Assembly: GCA_038213375.1 (NCBI GenBank)
Contig: JBBQTB010000004.1
Span: 62,001-126,000 of the forward strand
Reading direction: 5' to 3'
Origin: JAAUTT01 sp038213375
GTDB taxonomy: Bacteria; Bacteroidota; Bacteroidia; Bacteroidales; JAAUTT01
DNA length: 64,000 nucleotides
Part shown: positions 33,123 to 41,154 of the stretch, in pieces
Position numbering within the stretch: position 1 is the first letter of the stretch
Layout: each line of letters begins with the position of its first letter
The notes under the pieces: generated by a model
Seen by the model: only the letters and a program-made list of their open reading frames with translations
The model's database searches: none
Told to the model about the DNA's origin: nothing
Program-made: the position numbers and the translations under genes

Positions 33123-33898
33123 GCACAATGTTATTTGACCAGATTGTATTTGGACCGGTAAAAAGCCGGCGATTGGGTATTTCACTCGGGGTTAATCTTC
33201 TTCCGGTAAACGGCAAATTGTGTAATTTCGATTGTATCTACTGCGAATGCGGCTTAAATAAGGATTCAAGCGGCCTAAATAAAAAGTTACCTACAAGCGA
33301 AGAGGTATTTAGTGCCCTGAATGAAAAATTAACCGATATGCTTCAGAAAGCAGAAGCTCCGGATGTGATTACCTTTGCAGGGAACGGTGAGCCTACCATG
33401 CACCCTAAATTTGCAGATATTATTGATGGCACCATCATTTTGCGTAATCAATATTTCCCAAAAACTTTAATCTCAGTGCTTTCAAATGCTACCATGCTGC
33501 ATAAGCAAGAGGTGGTTGACGCCTTGAAAAAAGTGGATCAGAACATCCTGAAACTCGATTCAGGTAACCTATCTACTATCATGTTAATTAACCAGCCGGT
33601 AGGAAAATACGATCTGAAAAAAATTACCACTCAATTAAAAAGTTTCAATGGAAAATTAATCATACAAACCATGTTTACTCGTGGAATGTTAAATAATACC
33701 TCCTTTGACAACACCTCTCAAGATGATTTACAATCGTGGGAAAATATTGTAAACACAGTGCATCCTGAGAAAGTAATGATTTATACGATTGATCGAAATA
33801 CACCATTTGATGGATTAAAGAAGATCCCTGTTGACGAACTGAAGAAAATTGCTTCACGAATTGAAAAATATGGGATACCAGTTCAGGTTTCGGGGTAA
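33119..33898 (+). CDS. Radical SAM protein
   Basis: A 259-residue radical SAM enzyme. The iron-sulfur cluster motif CxxxCxxC is present as CNFDCIYC at residues 35-42, with an additional cysteine at 44, preceded by FGPVKSRRLGISLGVNLLP, which is characteristic of a conserved subgroup of small bacterial radical SAM proteins. GNGEPTMHPKF is the SAM-binding GGE-like motif. The rest fits the half-barrel. The substrate is unknown. It overlaps the preceding core-deleted amidohydrolase gene by ATGA and ends 10 bases before the convergent histidine kinase gene. Confidence 0.87.
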   Translation: MSTMLFDQIVFGPVKSRRLGISLGVNLLPVNGKLCNFDCIYCECGLNKDSSGLNKKLPTSEEVFSALNEKLTDMLQKAEAPDVITFAGNGEPTMHPKFADIIDGTIILRNQYFPKTLISVLSNATMLHKQEVVDALKKVDQNILKLDSGNLSTIMLINQPVGKYDLKKITTQLKSFNGKLIIQTMFTRGMLNNTSFDNTSQDDLQSWENIVNTVHPEKVMIYTIDRNTPFDGLKKIPVDELKKIASRIEKYGIPVQVSG

Positions 33899-33908
33899 TG
33901 GCGGGCAT

Positions 33909-34955
33909 TTATTTCACGCGTGCTTTATCTAACGTGAATGAAAACGTAGACCCTTCTCCCATTCGCGAGCGAACCGAGATGGTTTGTTCGTGAGCTTCGA
34001 TAATGTGTTTCACAATAGATAATCCCAGACCAGTTCCTCCCTGATCGCGGGATCGGCTTTTATCAGTGCGGTAGAAACGTTCAAAAATACGAGGTATATC
34101 TTTTTCACCAATCCCAATTCCATTATCGGATATTTCGACAAGGATACGATCATCGGCTTCTTCAAATGATATGACCGTTTTTCCATGCTTTTTCCCGTAT
34201 TTTAATGAGTTTACAATTAAGTTATTAATCGCTTCGGTGATTCGTTTTTTATCCGCGTTTACCAAAATAGCCTTTTCATGATGAAGTCTAAATACCAGTT
34301 TAATTTCATACTTTTCAGCAAGCATTTCCTGCATTTCAAATACATCCTTGGTTAGACTGATGATATTAAAATCCTCCTTTTCGAGTTTAAGCTCACCCGA
34401 TTCCAGGCGTGAAATGGCTTCGAGATCCTCTACAATATTAATCATCCGGTTAATGCTTTTCTCGGTTCTTTCCAGATAAAGTTTATTAATTGCAGGATCC
34501 TCCAATCCCCCGTCGAGAAGCGTTAAAACATACCCCTGTATATTAAAAATAGGTGTTTTTAGTTCGTGGGAAACGTTACCAAGAAATTCCCTTCTGTATT
34601 TTTCCAATTGCTTTAGCTGATCTATTTCATTGGCTTTGTTCTTGGCCCAAATTGCAACTTCATTGCGTACTTCGGCAATAATATCCTTTCTTGCAAGTGC
34701 TTTATAAAAATCTTTTCCGGGAGTATTGATACTATGAATGGTACGATATATAGGTTTTATTTTTTCGAAGATAAAATTGTTTAAAAAAACAAAAGCAAAA
34801 AAGTATATTGAAATAAAAAGGATTCCGCCACCAAGAGTAAGGGAAAGAAGACTATATTTTCCCGTTAAATTTGTAAGAATGGTAAGAACAAGAAACAAAA
34901 GAGCAGCAAATAAAGCTATGTAAAGAGCAACTTGTTTGGCAGAAAGAGCTTTCAT
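33909..34955 (-). CDS. PhoR-like sensor histidine kinase
   Basis: A 348-residue membrane kinase. Two transmembrane helices (about 10-30 and 36-60) are separated by only a few residues, so it has almost no extracytoplasmic sensor. The dimerisation domain contains GNVSHELKTPIFNI with the phospho-accepting histidine at 130. The ATPase domain shows the N box (EAINNLIVNSLKYGK), G1 box (EISDNGIGIGEKDIPRIFERF) and G2 box (GGTGLGLSIVKHI). These are the features of PhoR-type kinases. No response regulator gene is nearby. It follows the riboflavin synthase gene by 15 bases on the minus strand, so both may be one transcript. Confidence 0.93.
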   Translation of the reverse strand: MKALSAKQVALYIALFAALLFLVLTILTNLTGKYSLLSLTLGGGILFISIYFFAFVFLNNFIFEKIKPIYRTIHSINTPGKDFYKALARKDIIAEVRNEVAIWAKNKANEIDQLKQLEKYRREFLGNVSHELKTPIFNIQGYVLTLLDGGLEDPAINKLYLERTEKSINRMINIVEDLEAISRLESGELKLEKEDFNIISLTKDVFEMQEMLAEKYEIKLVFRLHHEKAILVNADKKRITEAINNLIVNSLKYGKKHGKTVISFEEADDRILVEISDNGIGIGEKDIPRIFERFYRTDKSRSRDQGGTGLGLSIVKHIIEAHEQTISVRSRMGEGSTFSFTLDKARVK

Positions 34956-34970
34956 AAATGGTTATCAGTT

Positions 34971-35564
34971 TTATTTTTGATGAAGTTCCAGTAATCTGGA
35001 AACATATTTTCCAATAATATCAAATTCCAGGTTCACCACAGTACCTTTTTTTATCTGGTGGAAGTTGGTATTATCGTAGGTATAAGGTATTATTGCCACC
35101 TGAAAAGATGATGGTCTTGAATTTACTACGGTAAGACTAACCCCGTTAACTGTAATTGAACCTTTTTCAACGGTAATGTTGCTTTTGCCGGGATCGTACT
35201 CGAAGGTATAATACCATGAACCGCCAGCTTCAGTAACGTTTGTGCAAATAGCTGTTTGATCTACATGGCCCTGCACAAGATGTCCGTCGAGTCGTTCGTT
35301 AAGTTTCATACTTCTCTCAAGATTTATTTTGTCTCCCGGCTCAATATGAGCAAGATTTGATTTTAACAAGGTCTCCTTTATGGCAGTGACCGTATAGGTA
35401 TTTTCTTCTTTTTTTACAACAGTTAAACAAACTCCGTTATGCGCCAGACTTTGATCAATTTTTAACTCGTTAGTAAACGAACACGACATGGTAATATGCA
35501 AATTATCCTTATCATTTTTGAGGGTAATCACCGGAGCTGCTTCTTCAATAATTCCTGAAAACAT
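34971..35564 (-). CDS. ribE: Riboflavin synthase (alpha subunit)
   Basis: A 197-residue protein with the internal duplication of riboflavin synthase, which makes riboflavin from two molecules of dimethylribityllumazine. Copy one starts MFSGIIEE and contains IDQSLAHNGVCLTVV and HIEPGDKINLERSMK; copy two has HLVQGHVDQTAICTNV, KGSITVNGVSLTVVN and KGTVVNLEFDIIGKYV. Length and motif positions are normal. No FMN riboswitch was recognised upstream. It lies upstream of the histidine kinase gene, not of other rib genes. Confidence 0.94.
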   Translation of the reverse strand: MFSGIIEEAAPVITLKNDKDNLHITMSCSFTNELKIDQSLAHNGVCLTVVKKEENTYTVTAIKETLLKSNLAHIEPGDKINLERSMKLNERLDGHLVQGHVDQTAICTNVTEAGGSWYYTFEYDPGKSNITVEKGSITVNGVSLTVVNSRPSSFQVAIIPYTYDNTNFHQIKKGTVVNLEFDIIGKYVSRLLELHQK

Positions 35565-35630
35565 ACGATTATCTTTTTTTTTAGTATGGCGAAATTACAG
35601 ATATTAAGCCACTATCACAAAACAAATAAC

Positions 35631-35660
35631 TTGGTGCAACCATATAAATTCTTACTTTTG
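35631..35660 (+). promoter_or_regulatory. Bacteroidota-type promoter of the epimerase-like gene
   Basis: TTG at 35631 is followed after exactly 19 bases by TACTTTTG at 35653-35660, a full match to TTG-N19-TAnnTTTG. The -7 box ends 43 bases before the ATG. Confidence 0.75.
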
Positions 35661-35703
35661 TTGCTCCTAAAAATTGTGTAAAAAAGAAGCTTAAAAGTTA
35701 AAT

Positions 35704-36720
35704 ATGATTCTTGTAACGGGCGGTACGGGGCTATTAGGTTCGCATCTTTTGTTCGATATACTTTCGCAAGAACATCCGGTAAAAGTACTCGTGCGTTCTG
35801 AAAGGAGCAAACAAAATATATTATCTACATTTGGATTTTATACGACTGATCCTGAAAGCTTATATCGCAAAATTGAATGGGTTGAAGGTGATGTAACCGA
35901 TATTTACTCTTTATCAGAAGCTTTTGATAATGTGGATTATATATACCATACAGCTGCTTGTGTTTCATTTAATCCAAAGGATAAAAATAAAATTTATCAG
36001 ACAAATGTTGAAGGAACGGCAAACGTAGTTAATCTGTGTCTTGAAAAAGAAATCAGAAAATTATGTTTTGTTAGTTCTATTGCCTCCTTAGGCACCAGCG
36101 AGGATTGCTCACCAGTAAATGAGAATGTTTTATGGAAACCTACTAAGAATGCCTCAGATTATTCAGTTAGCAAGTTTAAATCTGAAATGGAAGTGTGGCG
36201 TGGAATAACCGAAGGATTGAATGCAGTTATTATTAATCCATCCGTCATTTTGGGTCCAGGGAATTGGGGATTTGGTAGTAGTTCTTTTTTTTCGGCAGTG
36301 GCCAATGGCTTTAAATACTATACACATGGTAGTAATGGCTATGTTGATGTTCGTGATGTTTCAAAGGCTATGATTATGCTTATGGAAAGTGAAATTTCAG
36401 GGGAACGATTCCTGATATCAGCCGAAAATATTGAATATAAAGAATTATTCACACAAATTGCAAATGCTTTAAACGTTGCTCCCCCTACCATTTTCGCCAA
36501 TCCGGTTTTATCTTCATTAGCCTGGAGGTTTGAAGCTATCAAAGCAAAACTGTTCTTTTCGCAACCCAAAATTACCAAAAACACCATCCTCTCTTCGCAT
36601 AAAAAGTTACTTTTCACCAACTTAAAAATTAGAGATGCAATAGGTATGGAATTTAGATCCATTGAGAATTCGATTAAAGAAATTGCAGAATTATTCAAAA
36701 AAGATAGCAAACACAGATGA
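35704..36720 (+). CDS. NAD-dependent epimerase/dehydratase-family protein
   Basis: A 338-residue extended short-chain dehydrogenase. The nucleotide-binding GxxGxxG motif is TGGTGLLGSHL (residues 5-15), the catalytic pair is Tyr153 and Lys157 in the YSVSK motif, and IINPSVILGPGNWG and GYVDVRDVSKAM complete the family pattern of dihydroflavonol reductase-like or sugar epimerase-like enzymes. The substrate cannot be told from the sequence. It lies upstream of the Wza/Wzc pair on the same strand, with a 98-base gap that contains a separate candidate promoter, so a link with the exported glycan is possible but not shown. Confidence 0.85.
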   Translation: MILVTGGTGLLGSHLLFDILSQEHPVKVLVRSERSKQNILSTFGFYTTDPESLYRKIEWVEGDVTDIYSLSEAFDNVDYIYHTAACVSFNPKDKNKIYQTNVEGTANVVNLCLEKEIRKLCFVSSIASLGTSEDCSPVNENVLWKPTKNASDYSVSKFKSEMEVWRGITEGLNAVIINPSVILGPGNWGFGSSSFFSAVANGFKYYTHGSNGYVDVRDVSKAMIMLMESEISGERFLISAENIEYKELFTQIANALNVAPPTIFANPVLSSLAWRFEAIKAKLFFSQPKITKNTILSSHKKLLFTNLKIRDAIGMEFRSIENSIKEIAELFKKDSKHR

Positions 36721-36769
36721 CTTACCACGTTTAAGTTTTCAGCATCGCTTAAATATTAATTTTTCTTTA

Positions 36770-36777
36770 TACCTTTG
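36770..36777 (+). promoter_or_regulatory. Candidate -7 box of the Wza gene
   Basis: TACCTTTG matches TAnnTTTG and ends 41 bases before the ATG of the polysaccharide export gene. The -33 position is T-rich without a clear TTG. Confidence 0.45.
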
Positions 36778-36818
36778 AATTATCACTATTTAATACCAGC
36801 GTAAATTAAATACTTAAC

Positions 36819-37607
36819 ATGAGGAATTGCCTTTTTATTAGTGCGTTTTTTTTGATTTTGTTCAACTCTTGCGGATTTTATAAACGCTATACTTATATCC
36901 AACCACCCATACAGGTTAAAAATGATACTATCCTATACCAACGGAAACTTCTAACATACAAAATTCAGCCAAGTGACGTATTGTACATCAAAATCCAAAG
37001 TCTCGATAAAACAGTAACGGAACTATTTAATTCTAATAGTTCCATCTCAAACCAATCGATAATGGGCTCGGGGGGAGGAAGTATGTACCTCATGGGAAAC
37101 CCGGTAGACATAAATGGTTTTATTAATTTGCCTATTATTGGAAAAGTGTATGTTGCCGGCTTAACCGTGGGTGAAGCTCAGGATACAGTTCAAAAATTAG
37201 CGACCGTATTCATTTCCGATGCAAGAACTGATTTAAAGCTGGTAAGTTTTAAAATATCGATGCTTGGTGAAATAAATGGAAAAGGCTCTTTTACTATCTT
37301 CGCCGATCGGGCAAATATTCTCGAAGCTATTGCTCAAGCGGGAGACATCTCCTATAATGGAAATCGTAAAAAAGTATTGATTATTCGGTCTTTTAATGAG
37401 GGAACCCGCACAATCACTGTCGATTTAACCAAACGCGAATTACTCTCGTCGGAACAATATTATCTCCAACCAAATGATATCATATACGTGGAACCACTGA
37501 AGACAGCCATCTTTAGAATCAAAATTGCCGACTATTCGGTCTTTCTCTCAATAATTACATCAACAATTGCAATGGTTTTATTAGTAGCTAATTTAACTAA
37601 GAAGTAG
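36819..37607 (+). CDS. Wza-like polysaccharide export lipoprotein
   Basis: A 262-residue outer-membrane lipoprotein with lipidated cysteine 18 (LFNSCGF). The Poly_export domain begins with the YKIQPSDVLYIKIQSLDK motif near residue 50, followed by GFINLPIIGKVYVAGLTVGEAQ. A SLBB-type beta-grasp domain follows (ILEAIAQAGDISYNGNRKKV, LQPNDIIYVEPL). A final hydrophobic helix of about 20 residues is at the C-terminus (SIITSTIAMVLLVANLTKK), as in Wza proteins that cross the outer membrane. It lies two bases before the Wzc-like gene and should form its outer-membrane channel. Confidence 0.9.
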   Translation: MRNCLFISAFFLILFNSCGFYKRYTYIQPPIQVKNDTILYQRKLLTYKIQPSDVLYIKIQSLDKTVTELFNSNSSISNQSIMGSGGGSMYLMGNPVDINGFINLPIIGKVYVAGLTVGEAQDTVQKLATVFISDARTDLKLVSFKISMLGEINGKGSFTIFADRANILEAIAQAGDISYNGNRKKVLIIRSFNEGTRTITVDLTKRELLSSEQYYLQPNDIIYVEPLKTAIFRIKIADYSVFLSIITSTIAMVLLVANLTKK

Positions 37608-37609
37608 TT

Positions 37610-39994
37610 ATGGAGAATCAGACAGAGTATTTTCAACAACCGGAAGAAACAATTGATATTAAAAAATTTGCAGTTCGTATTATCCGTAATTGGTATTGGC
37701 TTGTTATTTCAGTTAGCATTTCATATTCAATAGTTTATATTATAAATTATTATACAGATCCTTTGTATAGCGTTTCGGGCACATTGGTAATCAATGACGA
37801 AAAAAAATCCACGGCGGAATTGTTAATGAATACTCTTAACACAAGGAAAAACCTCGATAATGAAATAGCCATACTTAAATCCACCAAAATGGCATATAAA
37901 GCCATAAACGAATTGCCCGAATTTCAAATTAGCTCTTATGCTGTTGGTAGGATGCGAAAAACAATGCTTTACAAATCATCTCCCTTTACCGTCATTCCCG
38001 ATTCCTCCTCTACCAACCTGAAAGGATACCCTGTAAATGTGACTATACTGTCGAAAGACAAGTATTTGCTTGAAATAGATGGGGTTTATAAAATTAACAA
38101 AGAAATGAGATTTGGAGATACCTATCAGGATCCCAATTTCAAATTCACCCTTTTTCTAAAAGATGCAAATACCTTTACTTCCTCAGGCTCTTTAAAGTAT
38201 TTTTTTACGATGAACGACCCAAATGGAATGGCCAATATGTACAGAGGTAAACTGGGGATTACCTATAATGAAAGAAGAGGTTCCGTTTTAACGCTTAGCA
38301 CAGTTGGTCTGGTTCCACAAATGGAAACTGATTACATCAATAAACTAACTGAAGTTTATATTCGAACCGGCTTGGAGGAAAAGAACCAAACATCGATAAA
38401 TACGATTAATTTTATCGACGATCAACTCTCCACAGTAGTTGATTCCCTTCGTAAGGCTGAGGATAAGTTACAATCTTTCAGACTGAATAATAAAATATTG
38501 GACGTATCAACCGAAAGTAGCGCCATTATGGAGCGTATTTCAAAAATTCAGGAACAGAAGGCAACTTATGATATGCAAATCAAGTATTATAAATACTTGT
38601 TGGATTACATCAATAAGAAGAAAGATTTTCGTGAGGTAGTTGCCCCATCCGTATTAGGCATCTCCGATCCATTAATTGCCAATTACATAGCCGATTTGGC
38701 TAAAGCGTTTACGGAGAGAAGTGTAATGTCTCTTAGCGCTAACCAGGTAAATCCGAGCCTGGCTCCCATTAACGCGAAAATACAAAATGCCTTAAGCACA
38801 CTTCGAGAATATATTAACGAAAATATTCGCAATTCCGATATTGCTAATGCGGATATTGATAAAAAGTTATCACAAATTGAAAGAGAAATATTACAACTTC
38901 CGGTTACACAGCGCAGGCTGCTAAATATTGAACGAAATTTCAAATTAAACGATCAGATCTACAATTTTTTACTTCAAAAACGCGCTGATGCTGCCATAGT
39001 GAAAGCATCGAACATAGCTGATAATAAAGTACTTGATCCTGCAGTGCCCGAAAATGCCGTTCAGATATCACCCCAAACATCAAAAAACACAACGATGGGT
39101 ATCGTTATTGGTATCCTTATCCCAATAGTAATTTTGGTTTTATTAGAGTTCTTTAACAATAAAATTCAAGATATTAAGGACATTGAAAACATTACGAAAG
39201 TGCCCATTTTAGGATCCATAGGTCACAATGACAGGCTATCTGATATACCAGTGTCAGACAATCCCAAAGCAGCTTTAGCCGAATCGTTTCGTGCACTTCG
39301 AACTAACCTTCAGTACATGATGCGTAGCAAGGACAAAAAAGTAATTTGTGTCTCATCGACCATAAGTGGCGAAGGGAAAACATTTTGTGCTGTAAATCTT
39401 GCCAGTATCATAGCTCAAAGTAACAGAAAAACTCTCTTGTTAAGTCTGGATTTACGAAAACCTAAAATACATAGAATTTTCAATCTGGAAAACACAATAG
39501 GCTTAAGTACTTATTTAATTGGTCGTTCAAAATACGAAGAAATTATTGTCCCAACAAATATGGCCAATCTATTTATATCCACTTCTGGCCCCATACCTCC
39601 AAATCCTGCTGAATTGCTGGAAACTTCATATATTGAAGAGTTCATCAATAGGGCCCGGCAGGATTTCGATGTTATTATAATGGATACCCCTCCTTTGGCT
39701 ATAGTTACCGATGCACTTCTATTAACGCGCTTTTCAGATGCAAATATATTTGTTGTCCGTCAAAATTATTCCTCCAAAGATGTCCTAAAATTAGTTGACG
39801 ATTTACATTTTAAACGCGACATAAAAAACATTGGTATCCTGGTAAATGATGTAGATTATAGCAAGAATTACGGTTATGGGAAAAAATACGGTTATGGTTA
39901 TAGTTATGGCTATGGTTATGAAGTTTATTATGGAGAATCTGAGAAAACAAAAACAGGGTTATCTTCACGCCTACTTAAATTATTCAAATCTTAA
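37610..39994 (+). CDS. Wzc-like chain-length regulator and tyrosine autokinase
   Basis: A 794-residue protein joining a Wzz domain with a tyrosine kinase. Transmembrane helices are at about 30-50 and 490-510; between them lies a periplasmic region with a coiled coil (EKNQTSINTINFIDDQLS onwards). The cytoplasmic kinase has the Walker A motif STISGEGKTFCA near residue 585, the A' motif LLLSLDLRKPKIHRI and Walker B DVIIMDTPPL near 690. The C-terminus is a tyrosine cluster with YGYG-type repeats, the usual autophosphorylation tail. It controls polymer length and export with the Wza-like lipoprotein encoded two bases upstream. No glycosyltransferase genes follow. Confidence 0.94.
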   Translation: MENQTEYFQQPEETIDIKKFAVRIIRNWYWLVISVSISYSIVYIINYYTDPLYSVSGTLVINDEKKSTAELLMNTLNTRKNLDNEIAILKSTKMAYKAINELPEFQISSYAVGRMRKTMLYKSSPFTVIPDSSSTNLKGYPVNVTILSKDKYLLEIDGVYKINKEMRFGDTYQDPNFKFTLFLKDANTFTSSGSLKYFFTMNDPNGMANMYRGKLGITYNERRGSVLTLSTVGLVPQMETDYINKLTEVYIRTGLEEKNQTSINTINFIDDQLSTVVDSLRKAEDKLQSFRLNNKILDVSTESSAIMERISKIQEQKATYDMQIKYYKYLLDYINKKKDFREVVAPSVLGISDPLIANYIADLAKAFTERSVMSLSANQVNPSLAPINAKIQNALSTLREYINENIRNSDIANADIDKKLSQIEREILQLPVTQRRLLNIERNFKLNDQIYNFLLQKRADAAIVKASNIADNKVLDPAVPENAVQISPQTSKNTTMGIVIGILIPIVILVLLEFFNNKIQDIKDIENITKVPILGSIGHNDRLSDIPVSDNPKAALAESFRALRTNLQYMMRSKDKKVICVSSTISGEGKTFCAVNLASIIAQSNRKTLLLSLDLRKPKIHRIFNLENTIGLSTYLIGRSKYEEIIVPTNMANLFISTSGPIPPNPAELLETSYIEEFINRARQDFDVIIMDTPPLAIVTDALLLTRFSDANIFVVRQNYSSKDVLKLVDDLHFKRDIKNIGILVNDVDYSKNYGYGKKYGYGYSYGYGYEVYYGESEKTKTGLSSRLLKLFKS

Positions 39995-40204
39995 TAATAT
40001 AATTGATTCATTAGTGACCGATTAAACTATTGAATAAATTATGCAATCCCGATGGGACGTGGCTTGAAATGGAGCTTTTAATTATTTTACTACCGAAATA
40101 TTGTCTTTAAGTTCGGCTTAGGCTGTGTCTAAGTCGGGCATATAAAACCAGACTGAGCCTGCCAGGATATTAACGGCTTTTCGATTACTCTACAAACAAC
40201 GCAT

Positions 40205-40236
40205 AAAAAAGGAGCAATTCCCATTGCTCCTTTTTT
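40205..40236. terminator. Terminator downstream of gldN
   Basis: AAAAAAGGAGCAA and TTGCTCCTTTTTT form a perfect 13-base stem around a 6-base loop, with poly-A before and poly-T after, so it can act in both directions. It lies 20 bases beyond the gldN stop (minus strand) and also faces the Wzc gene. Confidence 0.85.
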
Positions 40237-40256
40237 ATATATTATCTTTTAATTCT

Positions 40257-41138
40257 TTAAAATTCCCAAAGATCATGCTCTATATTAAAGAGTGACTCTT
40301 TTATCCGTTCAGCTTCCAAAAGGTTTTCTATGCCGGTAGTATATTCTTGAATTAGTCTATCACCATAAACATTACTTTCCTTATAAATAAATCCACTAAA
40401 CCTACGTTGCATAAACAAATCGTCAAAAGAAGCTTGTTGTGCATCATTATTTTTATTAAACACCGGGTGACTTGAAAAAAGATTTCTGGCTTCAGGATAA
40501 TACACCCAACAAACCTGCTTTTGAAGCATTTCAGCATTGTCATCAATACCAGCCGCAACATCAGTATTCCCTTTAATCTCGCGCGGATAAACCCGTATAG
40601 GACATAGACCCAAAATACGAACCTGCATGGTTGAATAGTTCTTGTCAAAAAACCATTTTTCCTTGATAAGAATTTTCTTCACCTCATCGAATTTTCGATC
40701 CAAAATAATGGTAGTATCTTTATCGGTACCATCGGCTTGAGGAACTTTAGTTGTTTTAGTTCCCTTTCCCATGTTGGAATCCAGATCGTCTTTTGACATC
40801 GGATTTTTAAATTCGTCAGTACCTCCAGGAGCATATACCTGTAAATTTTCGTTATCAATACCAAAGAAAATCAATGAAACAAAACTCATCCGTTCACCAA
40901 TAGGTTGAACTGGATAAAATAATGGCAGATTCATCTTTTCACGTAAGTCGATCATTCTCCAAATAACTTTCGACCACATCACATCGGCTTCCCTTGTTAA
41001 AATGTATGGGATAGGTTTTTTCTTTGGAATGTGTATTTTTTCATATACCTCAACCTTTGTGTCCTGCGCAAGTATTTTCCCTGTAAATGAAAGGGTTATT
41101 ACACAAATGGCAATCGCAAGTACTGAAATAGTTCGCAT
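40257..41138 (-). CDS. gldN: T9SS ring-associated protein GldN/PorN
   Basis: A 293-residue secreted protein with a signal peptide (residues about 4-24, ending KILAQ). It carries the GldN/PorN pattern: PYILTREADVMWSKVIWRMIDLREKMN, LFYPVQPIGERMSFVSLIFF, ILIKEKWFFDKNYSTMQVRILGLCPIR, and WVYYPEARNLFSSHPVFN with RRFSGFIYKESNVYGDR. GldN binds GldK in the periplasmic ring beneath the outer membrane. It is last in the operon porP-gldK-gldL-gldM-gldN, 16 bases after gldM, and is followed by a strong terminator. A second gldO copy, as in some flavobacteria, is not present here. Confidence 0.94.
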   Translation of the reverse strand: MRTISVLAIAICVITLSFTGKILAQDTKVEVYEKIHIPKKKPIPYILTREADVMWSKVIWRMIDLREKMNLPLFYPVQPIGERMSFVSLIFFGIDNENLQVYAPGGTDEFKNPMSKDDLDSNMGKGTKTTKVPQADGTDKDTTIILDRKFDEVKKILIKEKWFFDKNYSTMQVRILGLCPIRVYPREIKGNTDVAAGIDDNAEMLQKQVCWVYYPEARNLFSSHPVFNKNNDAQQASFDDLFMQRRFSGFIYKESNVYGDRLIQEYTTGIENLLEAERIKESLFNIEHDLWEF

Positions 41139-41154
41139 GGCTTAATATATTATG

